Shown here: positions 1-9,149 of the stretch, in pieces
Position numbering within the stretch: the stretch's first letter is position 1
How the letters are laid out: every line of letters starts with the position of its first letter
Origin: Phlegmacium glaucopus
Lineage: Eukaryota; Basidiomycota; Agaricomycetes; Agaricales; Cortinariaceae
Assembly (NCBI GenBank): GCA_015039465.1
Contig: MU130570.1
Location: forward strand, 135,428 to 199,427
Length of the DNA stretch: 64,000 nucleotides
Reading direction: 5' to 3'
Notes under the pieces: model-generated
What the model was told of the DNA's origin: nothing
The model's database searches: none
The model's input: only the letters and a program-made list of their open reading frames with translations
Position numbers and translations under genes: made by a program

Positions 1-582
1 ATCAATAATTTCAGATACACGCTGACGAGTTGAAGGTTTCATAACTGGAACAGAGGAGGTGGCTGCTTTACCCTTTTGGATGGGTTTAGCAGGTGGAGCA
101 ATAGCAGCAGCACTAGCCTTAAGTGTCTGCTCAGTCCTATATTATAGAATATATTAATATATATCATAAAATGAGCAGAAATGCGAAATTCATACGGAGT
201 TAAATGAACATTATCACTGGTATTTTTCCTGAAAATAGAATTAGATGAATAACCTTGATAAATGAAGAAGAAATACACACCCCACAGATGCAGAGACTCT
301 CTTCTTTAATGTAGTTTGTCTGTCAATATAGTTGGATTAGTGTGAAGTTGATAAAATGACTACAATTTCGCACCTAATCCCTTTTCCTTTCTTACCCTTG
401 CCACTTGATCCACCTTTCTCTTCTCCCTCCTCTCCATCTCCTGTAGCAATCTTCTTTGCAGGTGGTTCAACAGCAGTGTCAGTGGAGGACTGTGCTCGCT
501 TCCGGGTGCTTCTGCGAGTCTTGGGGGGTGATTTTAGGACTGGGGTAGCTGTGGTAGGTGTAACAGAAGCCTTAGGAGGCAT
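1..582 (-). CDS. 5' end of a basic, low-complexity protein (partial)
   Basis: Two exons are visible: complement of 374-582, with the start codon at 582, and complement of 1-136, which runs off the left edge. The first ends at a GTGCGA donor and the second follows a TATAATATAG acceptor; joining them keeps one open frame of about 115 residues. The protein is rich in Lys, Pro, Ala and Thr. A nuclear-localisation-like KTRRSTRKR stretch lies near residue 21, and a Gly/Glu/Lys run follows at about residues 48-68. No domain can be named. Its composition suggests a nuclear or nucleic-acid-binding protein, but that is inference. The plus-strand reading of the same stretch looks like the shadow of this exon. 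The upstream side opens onto a minisatellite, so the gene may itself belong to a repeat-rich, poorly conserved region. Confidence 0.5.
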
Positions 583-789
583 TTAAAAGCAGTTGGTGTT
601 GTTGGATCTCTGTAGATTGTGGTGGATTTACGAAGAGATACAATGAGCAGACTTTACTCTTGTTGATCACATTATATAATTTTTTTCTCACGCTTTCAAA
701 AATCTTCTAAGTCGAAAAAGAATAATTTTTTGACTAAATACATGTGCTACTACATAGGGTAGGGGTTTAGTAAGTGGTAGAGGGTCAAG

Positions 790-1545
790 AAGGGGAGTGA
801 GTGGGTCAAATAAAGTAGTGTGAAACTAAAATGGATGGTTGTGAGTCAAAATGGGTGGTGGCAAGTCAAAACGGGCGGTGGCAAGTCAAAACGGGTGGTG
901 GTATGTCAAAACGGGTGATGGTATGTCAAAATGGGTGAGTGAGTGGGTGAAAACGGTGGTGGTAAGTCAAAACAGGCATTGCTGAGTTGAAATGGGTAGT
1001 GGTGGGCTAAAATGGATGGTTGCGAGTGGAAACAGGTGGGAGAGGGTGAAAACGGGGGCAGTGGGTTGAAGCGGGTGGTGGTAAGTCGAAGCAGGTGGCG
1101 GTAAGTCGAAGCGGGTGGTGGTAAGTCGAAACGGATGTTGGTGAGTCGAAACAGGCAGCGGTGGGCTAAAACGGGCAGTTGCGAGTGGAAACGGGTGGGA
1201 GGGGTTGAAAGCGGGGGGCAGTGGGTTGAAGCGGGTGCTGGTGGGTCAAAACAGGTAGTGATAGGCTAAACGGGCGGTTGCGAGTCGAAACAGACGGGAA
1301 CGGGGTGAAAACAGGGGTTGGGGGGTTGAGGTAGGTGGCAGTGGGTCAAAATGGGTGGGGACAAGTGGTGGGAGTCGAAAGGAGAGGGGTAGTGGTGTAA
1401 AGTGGGCGGTAAAGGCTCAAACGGGTGCTGGGTAGTCGATGGTACTCGGTTGGGGGTCAAAATGGGTGGGTACAGCCGAAAATGGGTGTGGCTTTCAAAA
1501 CGGGTGGGGAGTGATCAACGCGGTGGGGCAAGCAGGTCCTGGGGG
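790..1545. repeat. 20-bp G-rich minisatellite
   Basis: About 35 degenerate copies of a unit near 20 bp, with the pattern GTCAAAACGGGTGGTGGTAA. Copies differ mainly by CAAAA/CGAAA/GGAAA starts and GGG/GGC cores. A larger order is visible: the unit run GCTAAAA..GTTGCGA, GTGGAAAC..GGGAGG, GTGAAAAC..CAGTGG, GTTGAAGC..GTGG occurs at about 1006 and again about 160 bp later at about 1166, with a decayed third start at about 1264. The strand is strongly G-rich. Open frames across it are by-products of the repeat. Confidence 0.85.
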
Positions 1546-1601
1546 GGTGGACCGGGTAGTTAGTATGTGAGTATATCCTGAGAAAAGTATATATGTACCT
1601 T

Positions 1602-1791
1602 TACGACGACCACAGATGGCGCACAGCACCATCCATGGTTGTTGTTGCTTATGTTGATATTGAGCGGTGACGTTGCCACATCACCGCTGTCCTGTCGGGT
1701 GTATTAGGTGGTTAGTGTGTGAAACAGTATGTAAATGATATAACTTACGTTTTGACGACCACAGATGGCGCTGTGCGCCATCTGTGGTCGT
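1602..1791. repeat. Two related hairpins, one perfect
   Basis: The motif ACGACCACAGATGGCGC at 1755-1771 is followed after TGT by its exact reverse complement at 1775-1791, a perfect 17-bp stem with a 3-nt loop. A decayed version of the same palindrome starts at about 1604, where the right arm is mutated. Between them, around 1664-1687, GCGGTGACGT / ACATCACCGC form another near-perfect stem. No gene is seen from 1546 to 1990. The stems could be ends of small inverted-repeat elements. Confidence 0.6.
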
Positions 1792-1989
1792 CGTTGGTGG
1801 CATCCTCAACGTGAGGTGGTGATGGTAGCAGAGACAGGACAAACAAGTGTGTGACAAGCAAATGTGTTGTATCACACATGTCACGTGATCACCCCGTGGC
1901 CTGGACAAAATTTAGGATTGTGATGGCAGCATGACACTGCCACCCCTTGTAGTAAATAATATGTAGTTTTCTATTAATAGTATATTGTA

Positions 1990-2218
1990 GTCTGGTGCCT
2001 TTCCGGTGCTGTCTGCTGTGTCTTTTCGTGATGTCCGCCGGAAAGTCCATTGGACATGTCCGACGGAATTATTGTCCGGCCGGACAATTACCGGAATTGG
2101 CAACGGAAAGTCACCGGACAATTTCCCTTATTTACACCACAAAAAATTACATTAAATTAAAAAAGTGTCCGGAAGTAGTCCGGCGGAAGTCCGGCCGGAC
2201 AATGTGGGGGAGTGTAAA
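1990..2218. mobile_element. Non-autonomous element built of GTCCGGCCGGAC words
   Basis: The stretch repeats palindromic variants of GTCCGGCCGGAC, TGTCCGRCGGA and CCGGAC on both strands. It ends at the right with GTGGGGGAGTGTAAAGACC, a terminal motif shared in form by elements ending at about 2625, 5693, 6975 and 7706. The left end is not certain. No coding potential is credible. Internally repeated short palindromes plus a shared end suggest a MITE-like element, but no target duplication was identified. Confidence 0.4.
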
Positions 2219-2257
2219 GACCTCGGTATATATAACCATTAGTTTTTATATATATAC

Positions 2258-2352
2258 AAGCAATGATGGTGCAGTTGGTAGATCACTGATGCAGTGTGGG
2301 AATTATGTCACATGACCTTTCTCAAGGCCTTTGGTTCAATCCTCCTTACTGG
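2258..2352 (+). mobile_element. tRNA-like sequence, possible SINE head
   Basis: TGGTGCAGTTGG at about 2267 fits an RNA polymerase III A box, and GGTTCAATCC at 2333-2342 fits a B box; the spacing of about 55 bp is wide but within the tRNA range. The acceptor stem pairs poorly, so this is not a functional tRNA. Either a tRNA-derived SINE head or a tRNA pseudogene would explain it. Confidence 0.35.
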
Positions 2353-2399
2353 TATTCTTTTATTTGTCATATGCTACAAGTCAGGTGATTAATTACTTG

Positions 2400-2617
2400 A
2401 TTTGGAAGTTGGCAATTGGAATTCCTTGGAAACAGTTGGAATGAAATTGGAAATAATCTTGGAAACAATTGGAATTACTTGGCAACAATTGGAATTACTT
2501 GGAAACAATTGGAATTACTTGGAAACATTTGGAATTCCTAGGAATTCCAAGGATTCCAAATGTTTCCCAATGTTTCCAAGGAATTCCGAAGGATTCCAAT
2601 TGGAAAGGGTGGGGGAC
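2400..2617. repeat. TTGGAA-word inverted repeat element
   Basis: Four near-identical copies of TTGGAATTACTTGGAAACAA stand in tandem from about 2467 to 2530. They meet the palindrome GGAATTCCTAGGAATTCC and are followed by the reversed words (GGATTCCAAATGTTTCC and similar), so the whole piece folds back on itself. It ends with GGTGGGGGACTGTAAAGTAT, the same kind of terminus as the elements at about 2218 and 7706. Non-coding. Confidence 0.5.
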
Positions 2618-2639
2618 TGTAAAGTATTGCTATTCTGGA

Positions 2640-3185
2640 GTATCAGATGGAGTTTATCACAACAGAACCACAGAACGGATAAGGACTTCATCCTCAGCAT
2701 ATATGCTGTGCTACCCTAAACCTTTGTGTCCTAATTTTGGAGTAGGAATGGAATGGAGTGGAACCGGAAGTTGCAGGGACTTAGAGGACGAACAAGAGGG
2801 GGAGACTAAGTTGATATTTGAAACTGAGGAATACATACATGCTTCAAGTACTTAAATAATAAAAGGAATAGCAACTGAAATATAAAAGATAAATATAAAG
2901 TGCTGCATTCTGCTCCCAGAAAGTTCTGCATTCTTGGGTGAATAATCCATAGTGGGTGTGCTGACTGATAGTGGGAAAGTGATGACAAAGAAATAGTTGT
3001 TATGGCAAAGATGTGGAAATGGGTTTGGAGTAACGTCGGAAGAGCTGGAATGATACAGAGAAGTCTCGGAGTTGAACAAAAGAAGAGTAGATCCGGATAC
3101 AAGGGAAAGTACTGGAACAGATTAAGGACTACCGGAGACAACTCTGATGGAGCTGGACCGTAGTAATGTATAATGGAATGCAACA
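2640..3185 (-). mobile_element. LTR copy, 3' end truncated
   Basis: Read on the minus strand from 3185, the sequence starts TGTTGCATTCCATTATACAT and follows the two intact LTRs at 12943-13520 and 15541-16117 through most of their length. The last ~60 bp diverge. No matching 5-bp duplication is seen on its flanks (GGGAC against GATAT), so this copy is truncated or rearranged. It interrupts the LINE reverse transcriptase just after its YVDD box. Confidence 0.7.
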
Positions 3186-4443
3186 GATATGCTGTAGTTT
3201 GTGGTGTGTTTCCATGAAGTCCTTCCCTATGGCAACAACTGCAGCATCATCAACATACAGGAGAATCAATTCACCTAACTTTGGGTTTGGATTTTAAGGA
3301 TATTGGTGTTGTATAGGAGGTAACAGATCCCTGAGAAGGGATCCCCTTGATCCAGGCCGTTATTGACCGCAAAAAGGGCTATCTTGTGATTATCAAAACT
3401 GATTGTCGTTTGTCAATTGCACAATCTAAGTTTCATCCATGCAGTATATACCCCTCATGCGCATGTTGTGAACCAGCCTATCTATGTTGACGCTGGGGAA
3501 TGCAGCCTTGACATCTAGGAAAAGAGCCAAAGCCACTAAGCCTTTCCGCCAGGCGTCTTTGACTGTCTTTGTGAATAGGTGAAGTGAGTCGGCTGTGGTG
3601 CATCCTGGGCAGGTGCCAAAGTGATTGGGAGGTAGGATATTAAATTTTTTTGCACATTGTGACTATATCTTCTGTGTGACACACCTTGAGTAGTCTAGCC
3701 ATACCATCTGATAGGATGATAGGCTGCCATGCTGAGGGGGTCACATAATTAGGGAAATGCAAGGGTACGACACACCCAGGTAAGGGTAAGGGTACCAGCA
3801 GGTACGGGTAATAATTTTCCTACCCGCGACTTTCAAAACAAGCCCAAGAACATGTTTTTTGGTGGAGAACTGAATGAGATATAGCCAGTTTTGTGAAATC
3901 ATCAAAATTAGGTGTATCTCAGCCATTTCTTCACCGTTTTCCATGTTTTTAGGTGCATTTTGGAGGGTAAACCTGTGCGGGTCATGGGTAAGGGTCCTCA
4001 CTGGTTGGGGTATGGGTAGATGCTGAGATACTTAAGGGTTACCCATGCATTTGCCTACATATAATCTGATTTGCCCAGCTTTTCATAACTAAGGTGTCTG
4101 TAAGAGCCCAGTCATCTGGATAATAACTAAGCATGTGAGTAGCTCTGAATAGAGGGCCAAGATAGCAAAGTAGAACTTCTCTAGCATTAATAAGAGGTAT
4201 GGTGTTCTTCCTCGAAGCTTTGAAGGGTTTCAGTTTTTTGATTGCGCGGTGAATTTGCTTGTTGGTGATGTTTATGAAAGCCCATTTCAGGGGTGGGTAC
4301 TCTGCATCGGGAGGGACTATAGGTGTAAGTGGGTTAGGTTTTGGAAAGAAAGTGTCATATAGGAGTTTCCCTTTGCTTTCATTATTGTTGGCCTCAATAA
4401 TTACCCTTTTGGTTACTGGGTCAATGACTTGTAGTGATGGCAC
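3186..4443 (-). pseudogene. LINE ORF2: reverse transcriptase, broken
   Basis: Minus-strand frames encode pieces of a non-LTR reverse transcriptase. A region ahead of the fingers (4443-4070) has the typical 'IKKLKPFKASRKN' core. About 3660-3430 gives the palm motif FLDVKAAFPSV. About 3345 gives GLDQGDPFSG, and about 3265-3235 gives the catalytic LLYVDDAAVVA. Frames change between the blocks, and a stop follows the first palm block. An hAT-like element (3750-4057) splits the gene, and an LTR removes everything after the YVDD box. The enzyme would have copied the element's RNA into DNA at the nicked target; this copy is dead. It belongs with the endonuclease at 4693-5547. Confidence 0.85.
3750..4057. 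mobile_element. hAT-like non-autonomous element, 308 bp
   Basis: The ends are inverted repeats TAGGGAAATGCAAGGGTA (left) and TAGGCAAATGCATGGGTA (right, reverse complement). The start TAGGG fits the hAT end rule. Flanking 8-bp copies are CACATAAT (3742-3749) and CATATAAT (4058-4065), one mismatch. The interior repeats GGGTA words such as GGTACGGGTA and GGTAAGGGTA. It is inserted in the LINE reverse transcriptase. Confidence 0.8.
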
Positions 4444-4692
4444 TCTTGTCCTGCCTGCATCTGTTGCCAGCCCTGTAACCAGTATACTGGCCTTCCAAAT
4501 GCTTGCCTCATCTATTTATTTTAACCAATCAGCCCAATGTTCAATCTTAGCTTTCCTGACTGCTTCTGTGTAGTCATTGCGCTGTCTACAATATTCCTCA
4601 TGGACTGGGTGTTGTTGATTCCAGCAGTGGTATTTGGACTTGGTGCCTAGTCGATGTGTGTTCTTTTTTGCCATTTCTAGGTCCTTGTTCCA

Positions 4693-5547
4693 TCAATGTT
4701 TTGAATACAGGCTCGGCTTTGACAGTTTGATGTTCTCTTCAATTGTGTGCTGGATCACTTCATTGAGTCCTTTGAGTTTCTTGTTGAACTTGTGTATGGT
4801 CTGGATTTCTGTGGGGGGGGGAAGTTGGTCTAATTGTTCCTGTAGGGTTTCAGTTAATTTAACCCAGTCCACATCTCTGAAGTTGCATCTGGGTTCCCAT
4901 GTGTCTTTGGGGGCCTGAACATCCAACTCCATAACAATAGGGAAATGGTCCAATTTGATCGGTCTGTTGGTGTCAGCATCACATTTAATGATCCCATTGA
5001 GCATGTCTTCTGAACAGAAGACATTATCAACTCTTGTGTAGTTGCTGGAGCCATGGGCTTTCAATGTTGGGATAAATGGCAGTAAGGCCATTTTCATACC
5101 ATGACAGCCTAGCATATTGAGTAAGGGCTGGGCAAGGTTGAGGTTATGCCTGGTAAATAAGTGATTATTGTGTGGTTCATCCCAAATTGGGTGGTGGCGG
5201 TTGAAGTCCCCAGCCCAAAAGGTGGTGAGGGGTAGGTTGTTGTAGCGCTGCTGGGATGGGTCTCGCATGAACACTGATACATGAGTTAGAGCATCATTGT
5301 GTTTGACATCATTATAAATGTTTATGAAACGGAGCGTACCAAACTGGCCACTGATTTCTATGGCTGTGGTGTCGGTGGTATGGAAGTGTATTTGCTTCCA
5401 CAAGTCCATTGCTAGTTCTGTACTGATTAGTATTAGTGGGCGGGTACTGTCTGGTCGCTTTTTGTGAGTAGTGGGGTAAATGACTGACCAGAGAGGGTTG
5501 GCTCTGGATTTTCTGTTGAAGTTGATGAATGGTTCCTGGATGGGCAT
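4693..5547 (-). pseudogene. LINE ORF2: apurinic-type endonuclease domain
   Basis: This is a 285-residue minus-strand open frame of the endonuclease/exonuclease/phosphatase fold used by LINEs to nick the target. Recognisable pieces are IQEPFINF near the start, where the metal-binding Glu of the family sits, then AGDFNRHHPIWDE (catalytic Asp, Asn and His region) and LDHFPIVMELD near the end (the Asp-His pair). The first ~40 residues of the fold, before IQEP, are missing because unrelated repeat sequence begins at about 5560. Downstream on the same strand the frame leads towards the reverse transcriptase. A Tad1- or I-like clade is plausible but not tested. Confidence 0.85.
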
Positions 5548-5564
5548 TGATCATTCAGGTTCCA

Positions 5565-5690
5565 TGGCTAAGCGGCAATTGGTAGAAGTAGCGGCAGTGG
5601 GTAACAATAGCAGCAGTGAGTAACAATGGCGGCAGTGAGTAACAATAGTGGCAGTGAGTAAAGTAGTGGCAGCAGACATGGCAGTGGATA
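5565..5690. repeat. Short tandem repeat, GGCAGTGAGTAACAATA unit
   Basis: Six or so imperfect copies of a ~20-bp unit containing GGCAGTGAGTAACAAT lie between the LINE endonuclease and ORF1 remains. Together with the element that follows, they replace the junction of the two LINE reading frames. Confidence 0.6.
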
Positions 5691-5692
5691 GA

Positions 5693-5965
5693 CAGAGGTC
5701 TTTACACTAAGCCACTAATTCTGATTGGACTCAAATTTGGCTGGAGCACCAGCCATTTTCAAATTTTGAGTCCAAGCCCAGTCCAAGTTCAGTCTGAGTA
5801 AATTGCTCAGACTACTCAGAATCTGATCGGACTGTGTGTCATTGGATTCTGATCAGATTCTGATTGGACTTACTCAGACTCAGTCCAAGTAAATTGCTTA
5901 GACTACTTGTTTGTACCCATGTTTGTACCCATGTTTGTCCTCTTCCCACACAGACTATTGGTCTC
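5693..5965. mobile_element. Repeat copy inside LINE ORF1
   Basis: The sequence starts GTCTTTACACTAAGCCACTA and matches 6975-7225 closely over ~250 bp, including the block around GGCTGGAGCACCAGCC (itself a palindrome) and repeated GGACTCAGTCC words. It interrupts the ORF1 frame shortly after the zinc-knuckle region. ORF1 residues resume at about 5965 with QRPI. Confidence 0.55.
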
Positions 5966-6357
5966 TGTCCCGTGTCCTTTAGCTGTGTCAGCTGGGCAGT
6001 TAGTACAATAAAGTTAGACGTGTCATTAATGGTGCAGTCAGCTGTTCTATGGGGACCCCTGCACCTTCTGCAGGTGTCCATCAGTGCTTTGCACTCTGTG
6101 GTGAGGTAGCCGAATTTCTGGCATTTTAAGCACCTTTTGGGCTCTGGGAGGAGTTTCCATATAGCAACATGTTTACATCAATGAAGAGCCTGTGTTTGAT
6201 GGCATGGTTGGCTGGTTGTTTGGAGTTGAAGGTGAATATAACATGGGCTACGTGTTGTGTCCCGCTTTGTAATTGTCTAGGTTTGATATATTTGGAGGAC
6301 ACAATGGCGCCCATGCTGATGCCGCTGCCATCCTCTATTTTTGAGTGGGTAAAATCT

Positions 6358-6860
6358 GTTAGAAGACACCCAATTTTCAACCAAATTGCCAACTCCCAAT
6401 TGGGCCTGAGCCCTGCCTCAGTCCTGATCCTGAACAAACTGCCGATTCCACTCCCAAATCTACACCTGACTGTGGCTCGGTACATTCCACCTCACCAATG
6501 GAACTGACCCAAACCTGAACCAACTGATTCAACACCCAAATCCTGATTGGTCCCAAATCAACTCCTGAATCTCAATCGGCCCAACTCCCAATCCTGATTT
6601 GACTTCTTGTTTTATTATTTTATTTTATCTTTACATGACACCATTTTCATTATTTTTATTATCACACCATTTCTTCATTCATTCACATATCTCTGTTATG
6701 TCCATATTAGTACTTAAATACCTCACTATCCTAGCAGGGATCCTTATCCTTTCCTCTTTGGATCCCCTGCTAGGTAAGTCAATTGTAACATGTTTACTTA
6801 ATATTATTAACTTTGGATCCCCTGCTAGTCTGATTAAGTCAGTACTGCAGTTGCCCTAAC
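6358..6860 (+). mobile_element. MITE with GTTAG ends, copy 1
   Basis: The 503-bp element starts GTTAGAAGACACCCAATTTT and ends GTTGCCCTAAC, flanked by a perfect 7-bp duplication AAAATCT (6351-6357 and 6861-6867). The interior has repeated CCCAATTGGGCCTGA-type words and several GGATCCCTGCTAG motifs. Copy 2 (7987-8438) lies in the opposite direction in the same LINE ORF1. Removing the insert restores ORF1 residues ..EPRLDFTHSKI.. across the site. Confidence 0.8.
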
Positions 6861-6974
6861 AAAATCTAGCCTGGGTTCATAGGTGGTCAGAACAAATTCT
6901 GCCAGAACATAAAAGAGTTGACTCTTGATGTTGGAGGTCCTGTCAAAATGGGCTTGGAAGGATTCCTGTATCTC

Positions 6975-7706
6975 TGGGAGGTCTTTACACTAAGCCACTA
7001 ATTCCAATCAGATTCCAATCGGATTCTGAGCAGTCCAATCGGACTCAAATTTGGCTGGAGCACCAGCCATTTTCAAATTTTGAGTCCAAGCCCAGTCCAA
7101 GTTCAGTCTGAGTAAATTGCTCAGACTACTCGGAATCTGATCGGACTTACTCAGACTTAGTCCAAGTAAATTGCTTAGATTACTTGTTTGTACCCATGTT
7201 TGTCCTCTTCCCACACAGACCATTGGTCACATGATCACAGATAAGCATGATTTCAAGCATATGGGTCAGAGTAGATTACATAAGATTCCAAAAAAGGGAT
7301 TCTGAATATGTTTAAATTCTATTAATAGCAGCTCTCCTTATTGAGAAAATGCAAAATACTTTCCTGGACGCAGCGGTTAAACATTCTATATGAAAATTCA
7401 TAAATTCTAAATAAATTCTAAGGGACTCCTGATGTGATTTAATCCAGATGGTCAATGCACCAGGATGCACTAAAGGTGTCAAAATCATTTTTCCTGATAC
7501 AATCCGAGTTCAGTCCGAGCTGAGTCCGAGCTGAGTCCAAGTCCAAGTAATTTTTTTACTTGGACTCGGACTCAGCTCAGACTCAGCTCGGACTGAACTC
7601 AGACTGAACTCGGACTGAACTCGGACTGACTTGGACTGAACTTGGACTTTTGATGTTTTTACTCGGACTACTTGGATTCCGATTGGACTGGTGGGTGAAT
7701 GTAAAG
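6975..7706. mobile_element. Element(s) with CTTTACA..CCCAC ends in LINE ORF1
   Basis: The left end reads CTTTACACTAAGCCAC. The right end, reverse complemented, reads CTTTACATTCACCCAC, so the two form an imperfect inverted repeat. Both flanks carry GAC next to the end, a possible 3-bp duplication. ORF1 of the LINE runs up to both sides. The left third (6975-7225) repeats 5693-5965. The right third (7500-7700) consists of GGACTCGGACT / GAGTCCGAGC words in both directions. It may be one element or two nested ones. Confidence 0.5.
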
Positions 7707-7986
7707 TCTTGCCTTTGTGGTTCCTTTGTACAAGGAGTTGGCAGTTGTTGGTCTGACTCCGTGTGATGACTGTAAGGTGCAAGTTTGGAATGAGTTGGGT
7801 TTGTGCTATTTCCATGTAAGAATGTGGTGTTGTAGAGGTTACTGTGGCAATTGGTAGTGTTTTGTCTTTTAATTCTTGAGTAGCTTGGGTGAATTTGTCT
7901 GAGATTTCTGCACATTTGTCTTTGAGGTCGGCCATAGTAGATGTGATTTCTTTTGCTGCTCATGTGACATTTTCAACTGCATCCCT

Positions 7987-8438
7987 GTTAGGGCAACTGT
8001 GATGCCAACTTAGTCAAGCTAGCAGGGGATCCTAAATTAATATATTATAAACATGACTATATGACTAACTCACCTAGCAAGGGATCCTAAAAGGAAAAGA
8101 TAGGGATCCCTGCTAGGGTGAGGAGGTATTTAAGTACAGGTATGGACATAACAGACATATGAAAATAAATAAATAAATGGTATGAGAATAAAATAATAAA
8201 AGTGGTGTCATATGAAAAATAATAAAATAATAAAATAACATATTAAGTGCAGTTTGGATTGGGCCTGATTGGGAGTGGGTAGAGTTGGGGCCAATTAGGT
8301 TCAGGTGGGGAATGAGGTTTGTTGATGAGGTGGAATATATGTATTTGGGAGTTGAGTCAGGAGTGGGTTTGGGACTGAGATCAGGTTTGGGCCCGATCAG
8401 GAGTCGGGAGTTGGGCTTAAAATTGGGTGTCCCCTAAC
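7987..8438 (-). mobile_element. MITE with GTTAG ends, copy 2 (inverted)
   Basis: On the minus strand the 452-bp element starts GTTAGGGGACACCCAATTTT and ends TTGCCCTAAC, matching copy 1. Its flanks CATCCCT and AGTCCCT are a decayed 7-bp duplication (5 of 7). LINE ORF1 residues ..VETMRD / AVENVT.. continue across it. Confidence 0.75.
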
Positions 8439-8830
8439 AGTCCCTCATTGTTTCCACTTGCGAGTTATAAATATCCATCTGTTCAGTTAGCTGCACTTTA
8501 ACAGTAGAGACCAGGTCATCTGCTGTGTGGTGTGTACTGATATCTGTGATTAAGAACGTGAAGGCTCTGATGATGTCGGTCGTGGTTTTTGCAAGTTTTT
8601 CCCTGTGGGAAAACTGTAACATGGCATGTGAGAGGTCCAAGGAGTTGACTGGCTCACCCAGCACAAGGTATTCTTCTGTACGTAGTAAGGCTATGGCCTG
8701 CTCTTTATTATGTATGTCTGTCATAGTGCCTTCTGCTTCTTTGAGTTCTCTTCTTAGCTGTAGTTGTAGTACTTTTGTATCTTGCCTGGGGTTGGGAACT
8801 GCTAGTAGTGTGCAACATGTCTGAAGAGTG

Positions 8831-9149
8831 TATGGGAATAATGCTACACTACTCTCTGTTCTAGGTTACTGCCCTCAACTCGATGGTGTGAAACCGTGAG
8901 AAAATAATGTGAGGTGGCAGTACTAGATCAAGAGGCATCCTTCTTCATTATAAATACCATATTTATCCTTTTGTATATTCTTTAGCTAGTTCTTGAGAAT
9001 CTACTGCTTCTTACTCAAATGATCTCAAACTCTTAAAGACAATACCAAAGTAACTCTTCGGCACTCTTTAGAGGCTCAGACTAAACACACAAACAATCTT
9101 TACACAACTGTTTAGAGTCAGAGTCATCCGAACTCTTTTGAAGTTGTAA
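8831..9149. other. Unassigned sequence between LINE and copia relic
   Basis: No gene or clear repeat structure is visible. A TATAAATACC motif at about 8951 resembles a promoter TATA box of an LTR, so this may be a fragment of a retrotransposon end, but nothing decisive is seen. Confidence 0.3.

Larger units (their letters stand above)
5965..8830 (-). pseudogene. LINE ORF1 (gag-like), split by three insertions
   Basis: Reading the minus strand from about 8830, the ORF1 pieces are 8830-8439 (a helical, Gln/Leu/Glu-rich start), 7980-7707, 6975-6868 (..EIQESFQAHFDRTSN..), 6350-6126, and a final piece to about 5965. At the insertion points at 8439/7986 and 6867/6351 the residues run on when the insert is ignored. 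Two zinc knuckles are visible: a degenerate CQKFGYLTTEC and CRRCRGPHRTADC. Stop codons occur between and within pieces. ORF1 proteins bind the element RNA. The order ORF1-endonuclease-RT on one strand shows this is a single old LINE copy of about 5.6 kb including inserts. Confidence 0.8.

Noticed and set aside
1266..1460. Pro/His-rich protein on the minus strand
   Set aside because: It is the translation of the 20-bp minisatellite.
2402..2855. Asn/Leu/Trp-rich proteins on the plus strand
   Set aside because: They come from the TTGGAA-word element and the adjoining LTR.
2613..3190. Third clean solo LTR
   Set aside because: Homology is clear, but the 3' end diverges and the flanks (GGGAC, GATAT) do not match.
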